From the NCBI RefSeq assembly GCF_023973825.1, contig NC_090124.1, forward strand, positions 526,001-590,000: a stretch of DNA of 64,000 bases. The letters run 5' to 3'. Shown piece after piece: positions 46,456 through 55,670 of the stretch. Numbering within the stretch: the first letter of the stretch is position 1; each line of letters begins with the position of its first letter. This stretch comes from Plasmodium brasilianum. Lineage: Eukaryota > Apicomplexa > Aconoidasida > Haemosporida > Plasmodiidae. Below the pieces are notes generated by a model. It did not search any database. It saw nothing but the letters and a program-made list of their open reading frames with translations, and was not told the DNA's origin. Made by a program: the position numbers and the translations under genes.

Positions 46456-47562
46456 ATGCTACATTTTAATTTCAAAATGCTGCTTTTTTTTGGCTTTTTA
46501 TTTATAGTAACTGCAACTAATGAACTGATTAATAACAGTAGAACTTTAAAAGGTATGTATAATCGAATTATTTATGAAGCATTTTCGCCTGAACAGGTCA
46601 TAATAATTAAAAAAAAAAGAGAAAATGCCGCTGCATTTTATTGTCCGTTTGAGAAAAAAAAAAAAAAAACCACGTTTGAATGCGTCAAAAGATATTTGCT
46701 AAAAAATAGTAAGAATTTATTTTACTTATGGAGTCACAAGATACCTAAAATACATCCAAATCAAATATTAGAAAGAGAAAAAATTTACACTTCAGAATTT
46801 CATGATGAGATAACAAGACGAATAATTAAAAAAAGACTGAACTATGTAGATATATCATCTTTCAGTACATATTGCTCATTTTATAAATTGTGTGTAAGTG
46901 ATCTATTAAAATTTAATAATAGGGAAAAAGCATATAATACTCATATGGGAACCATGCGAAAAAGATATTTTGTAAAAACAGATCACTTAAATAGTGATCC
47001 ACTGGATGAAAGCAGTTATATTTTTATTACAGGAGAAAAAAAAGAAAAATATGCAGAAAGTATTCCACAATTTTATGATAAATTTTATAGCTCTTTTTTT
47101 TATATAGTATATTATTATTATGTTACTTTTATGAATAACATATTGGACCATACTTTTTTTTTTGTATTTAACAATTATAAGGATGACAAGAGTGGAAAAC
47201 AGCATAACAGTAATAAAATTGTTAGCAATAATTATATAATTTATAAAAATGAAATCATTTACCCATTTAAGCTTTTTAAGGAGGATACTACAACTATGAT
47301 TAAAAATAGTAACACATATTATGATGATATAAATGACTTTTACTTAATAGAAATCTGTCATTACTTCAATGGAATAACATATAAACAAAACATGTATGGT
47401 TTGTTCAAAAGGCTATCTAATCTATATTTTAATATAGAACTCGTTTCCTACTTATTTCAGTTACCCCCCGTATTTTACCACACTCTAATTATTTTAATTT
47501 CTTCACTAGTTTTTGCTTATATTTTTTATAAAATCTTCTTAAAATATAAAAATTGTTTTTGA
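46456..47562 (+). CDS. Conserved secreted or type I membrane protein, unknown function
   Basis: No family recognised. The product is 368 aa in one exon from the ATG at 46456. Residues 1-21 (MLLFFGFLFIVTA core) form a signal peptide. The middle contains several Cys (YCPFEK, FECVKR, STYCSFYKLC, IEICHYF), many Tyr/Phe and a hydrophobic patch at about residues 215-235 (FFYIVYYYYVTFMNNILDH). A strong transmembrane helix lies at about 343-362 (TLIILISSLVFAYIFYKIF) with a short basic tail (LKYKNCF). The topology would place most of the chain in the ER lumen or outside the cell. Lack of low-complexity repeats and an intact long frame argue for a real, constrained gene. It is divergent from the YG-box gene. 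It could be an ER-resident factor or a surface or invasion protein; the sequence does not decide. Confidence 0.8.
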   Translation: MLHFNFKMLLFFGFLFIVTATNELINNSRTLKGMYNRIIYEAFSPEQVIIIKKKRENAAAFYCPFEKKKKKTTFECVKRYLLKNSKNLFYLWSHKIPKIHPNQILEREKIYTSEFHDEITRRIIKKRLNYVDISSFSTYCSFYKLCVSDLLKFNNREKAYNTHMGTMRKRYFVKTDHLNSDPLDESSYIFITGEKKEKYAESIPQFYDKFYSSFFYIVYYYYVTFMNNILDHTFFFVFNNYKDDKSGKQHNSNKIVSNNYIIYKNEIIYPFKLFKEDTTTMIKNSNTYYDDINDFYLIEICHYFNGITYKQNMYGLFKRLSNLYFNIELVSYLFQLPPVFYHTLIILISSLVFAYIFYKIFLKYKNCF

Positions 47563-48533
47563 ACAAGCAAATAATAACAACATATACATATCTTACATGG
47601 AAAAACATATGAAGTCGAAAAAAAAAAAAAAAATTAAGCTTTTTACTTATAAATAAATATTACATAATTGTTAATGAAATATTTTGTTATTTCATTTGTA
47701 AAAATTGGGAAAAAATATTTTGTTTAACTCTTCATTGGCATGAATGCTTACATACACATATATTACGTATATGTGTATGTATTCATATGCTTATATTAAT
47801 TTTTCTATTTAAATAGCATAAATTTCGGTTTTAACATATATACAAATAAAAGAAATTCTTATTTTTAAACTGTATCAAAAAGAGGTATATGATTACTACA
47901 CATTATTGTTATCGCATTCATTTTGTATAATAAAAAAAAAAAAAAGAAGTGTTCACATTATAAATTTTAGCATTTTTTGTTAATGCCTCTTTTTTTTTGA
48001 GAGTGCCTTTTTTAATTAACATCCTTTATCGTTACCATTAAGCAGTTCAATAGATTGATTTTACGTAATATAACAAGCATAATTTTATCTTAACTAGTTC
48101 AAATGTTCAGCCTATTTTTCGTGTTCTTATTACTCATTTTTTTTTTTTTTTTTTTTTATATTACTGTTACTTCATTTTAGTTAATTTTTTTTTGTTATTT
48201 ATTATAATATACTATAAACAGATTATGACAGAAATATGCCTTTTAAATATGACATGTTATTTAAAATATAGTGGTATTCATTACATTAGAATATAGCGAA
48301 ATTCATATATTTATAATATATATATTTATACGTATATATAATTAAGTTTAATTTTATCCCTCCACATTTTTATAATTCATAGCATAAACAGGAGAGCAAA
48401 AGTTTTAAAAAACAAAATTATTACAACATTATGTAAGAAGCATACATACATATTGGGACTTCATAAATAATTACCTTTTATGAAATATTTAATTTTAATT
48501 AAAATAAATAGAAAAAAAAAAAAATTAGAAGAG
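47563..48533. other. Intergenic region before EMC3
   Basis: AT-rich 3' flank and EMC3 leader with poly-T at about 48138-48157 and TA runs. The frame of EMC3 exon 1 is open back to an ATG at 48480, but family alignment favours the start at 48534. Nothing else supported. Confidence 0.55.
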
Positions 48534-50253
48534 ATGGATGCATTAATAGTGGATGAACGAATTAGGATATATGCCTTATTGCCAATATTTATAATTGTAG
48601 TTTTAGTTTGTATAATAAAAAGTAATTTAGCACAAATGGTTCGACCTACCATGAAAACGGATATTGAGAAATTAAGACAGAAGTAAAATAAAGAATAAAC
48701 ATATAATACGCACACATAGATGTACATGCATGAATTACGACAATCTATTATTGCATATAAATAAAAAGAATAAGTAATAATTGTATAAATTTTTTTTCTC
48801 TTTTTCTTTTTGTTTTAAGCAATTTCTTAACAAGGTATACCCAGCTGAAAACTAATTACGGGTTTATCAGTCCGGTGGCTTTTCTAAGTCGAAAGTATTT
48901 TTTCAACAAACCGCAAGTTGGTTTCTTCAACGATTTGCCAGAACAGGCTAATCCTTTTGATGCACTTTTAAAACAAGACCCTTCGGACTTATTTGGCATG
49001 ATGAAAAATCAAATTCCCTTTTTAGTTTTACAGTTAGGGTTAGGGTTTTTAATAAACCTTTTTTTCTCTGGGTTTTTAGTAGGTATGCCTCTTTGTACCT
49101 TCATGAGCAGATATGCATATATGCACATATACATTCACACGCAAAAGCACACGCACACGTCCATGGCATACACAAATATGTTCATATATATATTTTTACA
49201 TGTTTACGCCTTTTTCTTATTTTTTTTATAGCAAAAATACCATTTCCGTTAACGTACAAATTTAAGTCAACATTACAGATGGGAATGGATATTGAGCTGC
49301 TTGATATGAAATTTGTATCTTCCCTGTCATGGTTTGTTTACATTTTTCACTGAACCCCATTTGGAAAATATATCTTTTTTTTTTTTTTATTTTCAAAATT
49401 TTCAGTATTAATATAACACTCCATTTTCTATTTATTTTTAAACTGTAGGTATTTTCTTGTTATGTTTGGATCGAACGGCATAATTAGTATTATTGATTAT
49501 TTCGTTCTTCAAGGTAATTGTAAAATGATAAAATGGAAAATGAATATACAAATAAATAAACAGATAAATACACATACTAACAATCAAACAAACAAAATAT
49601 TGAACAAATAAATAACATAACAGCTAATTAATATTCAAAATTTCTTTTTGCCATAAATTGATGTAGATAAGGATGGAACACAAAACAACGCAATGGATAA
49701 TATAATGGCAGCCCAAAATCCATTAGCTAGACGTAACTGGAGGATAAATAAAAAGGATATTTTTTTATAATTAAAAATTGATAAATTAATAGAACGTTGA
49801 GGGGAAATGATCGAACAACACAAAACAGTTAAATACTCCATATGTACATATATGTATGTGTAAATTTATATATTTTAACTTAAATTTACTATATATTTTT
49901 TCATTTTAAACCTATAGAGCCGCCAAACATAAACAGCAACGTACCTGACTTAAAAACGTTTTATGAAAAAAAAAAGGAAGAATTAGAGAGTGTGGTATTT
50001 ATAAAGAACATTTTACTAAGCCTTCATTTTTTATCATTCTATTTTTGATTGTTCCCATTTTAATATTTTATTTTTGTTTTTCTTTTTTACCTTCACTTAA
50101 TGCTTTTGCTCCATCTGCCTGCACTCTGTCATTTTCTTGTCCACATAATGTTCAGGGGTCATTTAAACATTGCTATTTTTCTTTTTAATTTTTCAGAGGT
50201 ATAAGTTTTTACTGGACAATATAGAATATCATCTTGTACAAAACTGGAAGTGA
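48534..50253 (+). CDS. EMC3: ER membrane protein complex subunit 3, seven exons
   Basis: EMC3 is the core insertase-like subunit (Oxa1/YidC superfamily) of the EMC, which inserts and stabilises ER membrane proteins. Exons: 48534-48682, 48820-49082, 49232-49331, 49449-49513, 49667-49732, 49918-49994, 50197-50253. The product is 258 aa, close to the usual ~260. The N-terminus (MDALIVDERIRIYALLPIFI) matches the EMC3 start and first span. FLSRKYFFNKP...GFF matches the FLTRKYYFN...GFF signature. Later spans include LGFLINLFFSGFLVAKIPFPLTYKFK and FVSSLSWYFLVMFG, both close to human EMC3. The C-terminal helix (DLKTFYEKKKEELE) and tail are hydrophilic. All introns are short, GT/AG, and in phase. An alternative ATG at 48480 would add 18 mostly basic residues. 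Confidence 0.95.
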
Positions 50254-51099
50254 AAATTTTTATAGTTTCTTTAATATTTGTGTTTTTTATTAATGTTAAA
50301 TTAAACTTTTTGCCTTTTTTTTTAAGGTATAACTTAATGAAATTTTATATTTATTTATTTGTTATTTTGTATATCAACAGTACATTTTGTTTTTTTCTCT
50401 TATGATTTCCATTTTTTTTTTTTTTTTTTTTGTAAAAAACATTTTAAACTTTTAGAAAAAATGATTAAAATGAAAAATTTATTACCCAGTTAAATACAAA
50501 TTAAATAACTAAATACATGTATATGTATACAATATATTCACATACGCACGTATTTGTATGGATAAACAGTAAGTACATTCATTTGTAGTATTGATGAAGT
50601 CATTTTTGAAGGGGAAATGAAAGCATCAGTTCCATTATATGTAGATAACATAAGCAAGTGAACTTTTATTACGTAATATTCTTGAAAAATGATTGGGAAA
50701 AATAAAATTTATACAATAAATAATGAAAAATATAACGCGTATTTTACAGAAATAACAATTTAATATAATTTGTTTTGCATTTCACAAAATGTAATAATTT
50801 TTTTTTTTTAATTACAATTTTGTTTCTTTTTATTGAGTTACGTTAAGTATTTCAATGATTTTATGGATGTTATAAAATTTTTCATTTTATTTTTATGGTT
50901 TTTTTAATTTTTAAAGAAAAATAAAAAGCACATTAAGTGCATTTATTTGGTAAGTAAAAAAAAAAAAAAAAAAAAAGATTAATATATAGATGCTAACAAA
51001 GTGTAATTCATTTCAACTATTTTTTGTTAAACATATCCACGAACAAAAGTGGAAAAATACATACATATATACATATGTACATAATATATATAGCAATAA
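50254..51099. other. Intergenic region between EMC3 and RBM42
   Basis: AT-rich with poly-T at about 50412-50431 and poly-A at 50956-50976; EMC3 3' UTR and RBM42 promoter expected. No ORF or RNA gene seen. Confidence 0.6.
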
Positions 51100-52317
51100 A
51101 TGAATTCAAACGAGAAAGTGGAAACACAGAAGGATAATACATCCCCCTCGAAAGATGATAAAGATAACAAAAAAAAAGTAAATCATAAAAATTTGCATAT
51201 ATTTTAAAGTATCAGATTTTACATACATATTCCCTAACATATTTAATTGGTTATTATACATACATTTACATATACATATATATATATATGTATATATAAC
51301 CATACTAACATAGGCATATGTACTGTATTATGGTTGTATTCGTATATAAAGTATTCATGTAATTATGTGGTGGCGTATAACTTTTGCAATATAGTTAAAT
51401 TCGCATATATATTATAATAAACAAACATTCCAATGCTTGAATATATATATATATATATATTTTTTTTCTTTTTGCGTACATAGCCACACTTGCGAAAAGC
51501 AGCTGGAATTGTATGGAAGGATCCATCACTAGATGATTGGCCAGAAAATGATTTTCGAATTTTTTGCGGAAATTTAGGAAATGAAGTTACGACTGATATT
51601 TTGGCTAATGCTTTTAGGAAATATAAATCATTTAATATGGCAAAAGTTAGTAAAATAAAATTTCGAAAAAGATAAATAAACATATACATTTAAGTTAATC
51701 CTTGCTAACTTTCTGCATTAATCCGTAAACAATTAAATATATAAGTGTACATGTATATTTACAGGTGCCTGTGCATATTAAGCTTATCATTATTGTGCAC
51801 ATACTTCTTAATTTATGTAGGTAATAAGGGAGAAAAGAAATAATAAAACAAAAGGCTACGGTTTTGTATCCTTATCAGACCCCCAAGACATGTTAGATGC
51901 ATTAAAAAATATGAATAATAAATTTATTGGTAATAGACCAATAACAGTTAAAAGAAGTAAATGGAAAGACAGAGAAGTGGACTCAAAGAAAAATAAGGAC
52001 TTCGATAATTTTATAAAAGATTCTTATCTTCCAACCAAAAAATTTAGGAAATTCAAAAAATTTGTGAAATCCGATAAAAAAGGTTAGAATTAATTTAAAA
52101 TTATGTGCGCTCAAGCTTTTTTGAAGTATTGTACATATTTCTTATCCATATTACAAACGTTTTATATTTATGCATATGAATGTTACGTGCAAGTAGATAG
52201 TTTTACGTATGAAAAAGCAAACATACGCATGTACATGTCTATATATGTGTGTATATTTTCGTGCACCTTTTTACAGAAGTTCAGGATAAGTTAATATCTA
52301 AAAATTCAAATAATTAA
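51100..52317 (+). CDS. RBM42: RBM42-like single-RRM protein, four exons
   Basis: RBM42 is a single-RRM protein tied to splicing and mRNP biology. Exons: 51100-51177, 51484-51645, 51821-52082, 52277-52317. The product is 180 aa. The N-terminal exon is Lys/Asp/Ser-rich. Then comes the RBM42 pre-RRM phrase KAAGIVWKDPSLDDWPENDFRIFCGNLG, and an RRM at about residues 48-125 with RNP2 (RIFCGNLG) and RNP1 (KGYGFVSL). The family-specific tail is RPITVKRSKWKDREVD, matching the RP-KLRKS-WKDR block of animal RBM42. The last exon is small; if its donor at 52083 is not used, the frame ends two codons later anyway. Animal RBM42 carries a long proline-rich N-terminus that is absent here, so this is a compact version. 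Confidence 0.9.
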
Positions 52318-53743
52318 CGAAGCAGGATTTACTATAATTTAAATTTGTTAATATGAAGATGTAGCCCTTAACAGGTAAATAGATATTTCTTTATTCATAA
52401 AAACTAAGAATAGGTTAAAAAGAAAAGTGCCCTTTTTTCTACCCATTTTTTTAATTTTGTGCTTCATTAAATTTATTTATATTGGCATTTTTGTTTTATT
52501 CCAATTGTTTTTTCTTTTCCATAAAATTATGTTTTACGTTTTACGTTTTACATTTTACATTTTATGTTATATTTTTCATTCATTATGCTTTATACTTTAT
52601 TCCTTATTCTTTATACTTGATTTCATATATTTTTTTTTTTTGTGTGTGTGTGTATGCTTTTATTTTAATTTTAATTAGCTTTAACCATTTGTTGTCAATT
52701 TTAATTTAATATATACCATATTTACGGTTAGGAAAGAAAAGTGTATTTAAATAATTTTTTTTTTTTATAAAAATGTTAAGTTAAATAGTTTTTTTATTAT
52801 TATTAATATTTTCAAGTAATACAACGAATTGTGTGTAAGTCAATAGGTGTATCAAAAAGGTATATAATACATACAAATATTTGAGTCTCTTGTCTCATAT
52901 TTCTTTTTTTTTTGTATGTTTAAATTGTGTGTCAACGATATGGTTACAGTAATTATTGTTAGTATATCTTTGAATTTTTTTTTTTTTTTTTTTTTTTTCC
53001 AAATTAAACATATGAACAGGTTTTATTGTTCTTTTCACTTGGCTAATAATAACATAGAAAAAGTGAAAGAAAAAAATAAACACCAAGTTATAAATGTTCT
53101 ACTGTCATCTCCTCATATTATATATCATAATTATAAAAAAATAGTTATGTAGACTGCACCATGGACTTATGTTATATTACGCACACATGTATTCTTTTTC
53201 AATTAATTTTTTACTACCTTTTTATTAAAAGTTGATATAGGCGTTGCCTTAAGCTACATTCCTTCCCTCAGTACCTTTTTTTTTTTTTTTTTCCCTTTTG
53301 TTAAATCATATTATATCTTATGTACGTAGATTTTCTTAAAATTTTCTGAAAGGATATGAATATTTATAACAAAATGACTAGTAAAAAAAAAAAAAAAAAA
53401 TTTTAAGTAAATGGTGCGGAATATAATCGAAATTAAATTACAAAGCATATATAAAATATTTAAAAAAATTGAATTAACAAAAAAAAAAAGAATGTACACT
53501 TATGCATATTGCAGAGTAACATATTCATGAATAATCGAAACAAAAACAAAAAATAATTTTAATATGTGGGATTACACTTCAAAAGGTTGAAGGGAAAAAC
53601 TGTGTAAAATGTACAAATGAATTAACGTGTTTATATAAATTATATATATATATATGTACACTTAATTGTGTATGCATTTTAATATACCCATTCTACGTAT
53701 ACTATTTGAGCATTTACATTAATGAATATCTTGAGCAATAAGA
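52318..53743. other. Region between RBM42 and the small single-pass protein gene, with short coding-like stretches
   Basis: Includes a degenerate TTTTACG/TTTTACA repeat at 52530-52600 and poly-T at about 52977-52999. After that tract, an acceptor at 53020-53022 opens a frame of about 43 codons to the stop at 53152, and an ATG at 53162 opens 24 hydrophobic codons. Neither has a confirmed first exon. The rest looks like leader and spacer. Confidence 0.45.
52530..52600. repeat. Degenerate 8-9-bp repeat, TTTTACG/TTTTACA type
   Basis: Direct reading shows several TTTTAC(G/A)TTTTA units drifting into TTTTATG forms in the RBM42 3' flank. Low-complexity; no function inferred. Confidence 0.75.
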
Positions 53744-54277
53744 ATGAATGTTTCAAAATGTTTGTTAAGCAGTTCGAAAATACTGAAGAGAAATGTAGAG
53801 TTTAAGGAAATATTTACTCCAAGATGGTTTCTAGATGCCCCGAATTACAGTCGTATGCCTTTATGGAGAAGATTTTTTGAAGGTCAGTACACAAATGGGT
53901 CCTTCTTATTTTTTGGAAACGCATGGACATCAATGTTTGCTTTTGCATTTGTTTTGTGGTTTTCAAGAATTTTCGATCCACCCCCATTAGAGAGAGTTGA
54001 CAAGTATTGGTTAAATTCCCCAAAATTTCGTATCTTATCAGCATTTTATAATGAGGGTAAAAGACCAGGTGTGAAAATTTCTTTTATGACATATGAAGCT
54101 AGATATTTTTATAGAGGTATTGATCATCCTTTTACCATTAATGAAATTAAAGATTTGTGGTTTAAATTAAGAGAAAATTATTTAATCGAGAGTATACCAG
54201 CTATTCAATATCCTTATGTTTTTAGGCAGTACAATAATGTTTCCACCCCTGTGGATTTGCATGTGCATCTTCATTAA
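53744..54277 (+). CDS. Small single-pass membrane protein, possibly mitochondrial
   Basis: No family named with confidence. The product is 177 aa in one exon. The N-terminus is basic and lacks acids early on (MNVSKCLLSSSKILKRNV), fitting a mitochondrial presequence. One membrane span lies at about residues 55-75 (LFFGNAWTSMFAFAFVLWFS). It is preceded by aromatic and basic RMPLWRRFFEGQYTNG and followed by FDPPPLERVDKYW. The rest is soluble, Tyr/Phe/Arg-rich and free of low complexity, ending VDLHVHLH. Size, single span and aromatic composition resemble accessory subunits of apicomplexan respiratory complexes or ATP synthase; that is inference from style. The ATG at 53744 is preceded by an A-rich context usual for Plasmodium starts. 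Confidence 0.8.
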   Translation: MNVSKCLLSSSKILKRNVEFKEIFTPRWFLDAPNYSRMPLWRRFFEGQYTNGSFLFFGNAWTSMFAFAFVLWFSRIFDPPPLERVDKYWLNSPKFRILSAFYNEGKRPGVKISFMTYEARYFYRGIDHPFTINEIKDLWFKLRENYLIESIPAIQYPYVFRQYNNVSTPVDLHVHLH

Positions 54278-54415
54278 TATTCATTTTGCTTTTTTCTTTC
54301 TATTTCTTTTCTGCATAGTGCTCTTTGCATTCTCATTAGACGTTCTTATTTACAGTTTCGTTCATAGTCTCATTTTTATTCACATCCTTATTTTGTTTTA
54401 ACTTCTCCTTTTGCA

Positions 54416-54447
<32 letters not shown>

Positions 54448-54914
54448 TAATAAATTATTCGATAAAAGCGAAACCAAGTGCCTTTTCATGAATAAGCTTC
54501 CTTTATTTCAATGGCACATATATTTGTCGCCATATTTATATAAACATTTTTAATAATTAAAACATTCAAAACATTAAAGGTATTCCCAGTAATTGAGCGT
54601 ACTATGGTACAGTTTTCACAGTAATAAATATTTAAAATGTGAAACATTTAAACATTTTGATTTATACCTTAACTCAAGATATGCACTAATTTCATAAGTT
54701 ACAAAGGAGTCCTTACCATGTCTATTTTAACATCAGCGCAGACATAACATGTATTAATATTTTAAATCTTCCTTTTATTTAATTTAACAATTTTAATAAA
54801 AGTATGATTTTCTTCATTCGCTTCACCAAAAAGGAAGAGCACATCGATAATTGTAACTGTTTTTGTAGCATGCATTTCCTAATCCCACAACCCAAAAAAA
54901 AAAAAAAAAAATAT

Positions 54915-54973
<59 letters not shown>

Positions 54974-55084
54974 TATGCCCATTTACCGAGAATGAGAAAC
55001 GTAGGGATATACAGTTTACCGCACACACAATGACGTGGAAATATGATGAACATGATGATGAATACCTTGAAAATATGAATAATA
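54278..55084. other. Convergent 3' region with long (AT)n tract
   Basis: Contains poly-T at about 54418-54440 and an (AT)n microsatellite at 54916-54970 next to poly-A. Frames flanking the (AT)n tract on the minus strand are open and a poly-T tract ends in AG at about 54885. Possible extra exons of the candidate at 55085-55187 could therefore lie here, but none is confirmed. Confidence 0.4.
54916..54970. repeat. (AT)n microsatellite
   Basis: Uninterrupted alternating AT run of roughly 27 repeats preceded by poly-A. Likely length-variable. Confidence 0.95.
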
Positions 55085-55187
55085 TTAATATTTATTTATA
55101 TACAAATCCTCAACTTTACAGTCTTCTAATATTTTTTGGAAGGGTTCAGAAATATAACATATGAATAGAATTATTAAATATATTATG
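55085..55187 (-). CDS. Candidate terminal exon of a small membrane protein (partial model)
   Basis: On the minus strand an acceptor (poly-pyrimidine tract ending TTTAAG at 55188) opens a frame to TAA at 55085-55087. The 33 residues begin with a transmembrane-like run (IIYLIILFICYI) and continue SEPFQKILEDCKVEDLYINKY. The switch from hydrophobic to charged, with acidic and aromatic residues, is not what random AT-rich DNA usually gives. The frame has no ATG, so an upstream exon is needed. An open stretch with a possible GT donor at about 55360-55430 is a candidate, but the phases I tried do not fit. An alternative downstream donor at GTAAAG (about 55114) could also be used. Confidence 0.28.
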
Positions 55188-55670
55188 CTTAAATTTACAA
55201 TATTTATAATTATAAACAAATAAAATAAAAAAAATAATAATGAGATAATAACATTTAAATGTTACATTGCATTATATTATAAACAGAATAACAGAAAAAA
55301 AAAATTAAATTAAAAATAGTTCTAGATAAAACTAGAATGCATAGTATTTTTATAATACCGAGGTAATTCAAATATTTGCGCAACAATATTACGTGCAATT
55401 TTATTATAACTTCATACGCAATGTATTAAAAATATAAACAAAAAACTCAAAAAAAAGGGTGGGGAAGCATAAAAATGGTATATTTTAGTTTACGAATTCG
55501 CTAATTTGCTAATTCGTTAATTTGCTAAATTTGCTAATTTGTTGATATGCTAATTTGTTGATATACTAATTTGCTAATATGCTAATTCGCTAATATGTTA
55601 ATTTGCTAAAATGTTAATTTACTAATTTGCTAATATTTTAATTTTTTGATTTTTTTTTTTTTTTTTGTGC
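55188..55670. repeat. 3' flank of the DUF900 gene with degenerate GCTAATTTG repeats at 55490-55640
   Basis: Units of 9-11 bases (GCTAATTTG, GCTAATATG, GCTAATTCG, TTGATATG) repeat for about 150 bases directly after the stop of the minus-strand gene. Each unit can pair weakly with its neighbours, but no defined hairpin terminator is evident. The remaining part (55188-55490) is AT-rich, with open frames that may belong to the candidate at 55085-55187. Confidence 0.6.

Noticed and set aside
49030..49050. Telomere-like TTAGGGTTAGGG
   Set aside because: Lies in EMC3 exon 2 and encodes conserved Leu-Gly residues; Plasmodium telomeres use GGGTT(T/C)A repeats in long arrays.
52895..53086. Minus-strand Lys/Phe-rich ORF
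   Set aside because: Arises from the poly-T tract read as poly-Lys; no start context or homology.
54779..55053. ORFs with poly-Tyr/Ile from the (AT)n tract
   Set aside because: The central part is a microsatellite translation; only the flanks could be exons, and these are noted under the 55085-55187 candidate.
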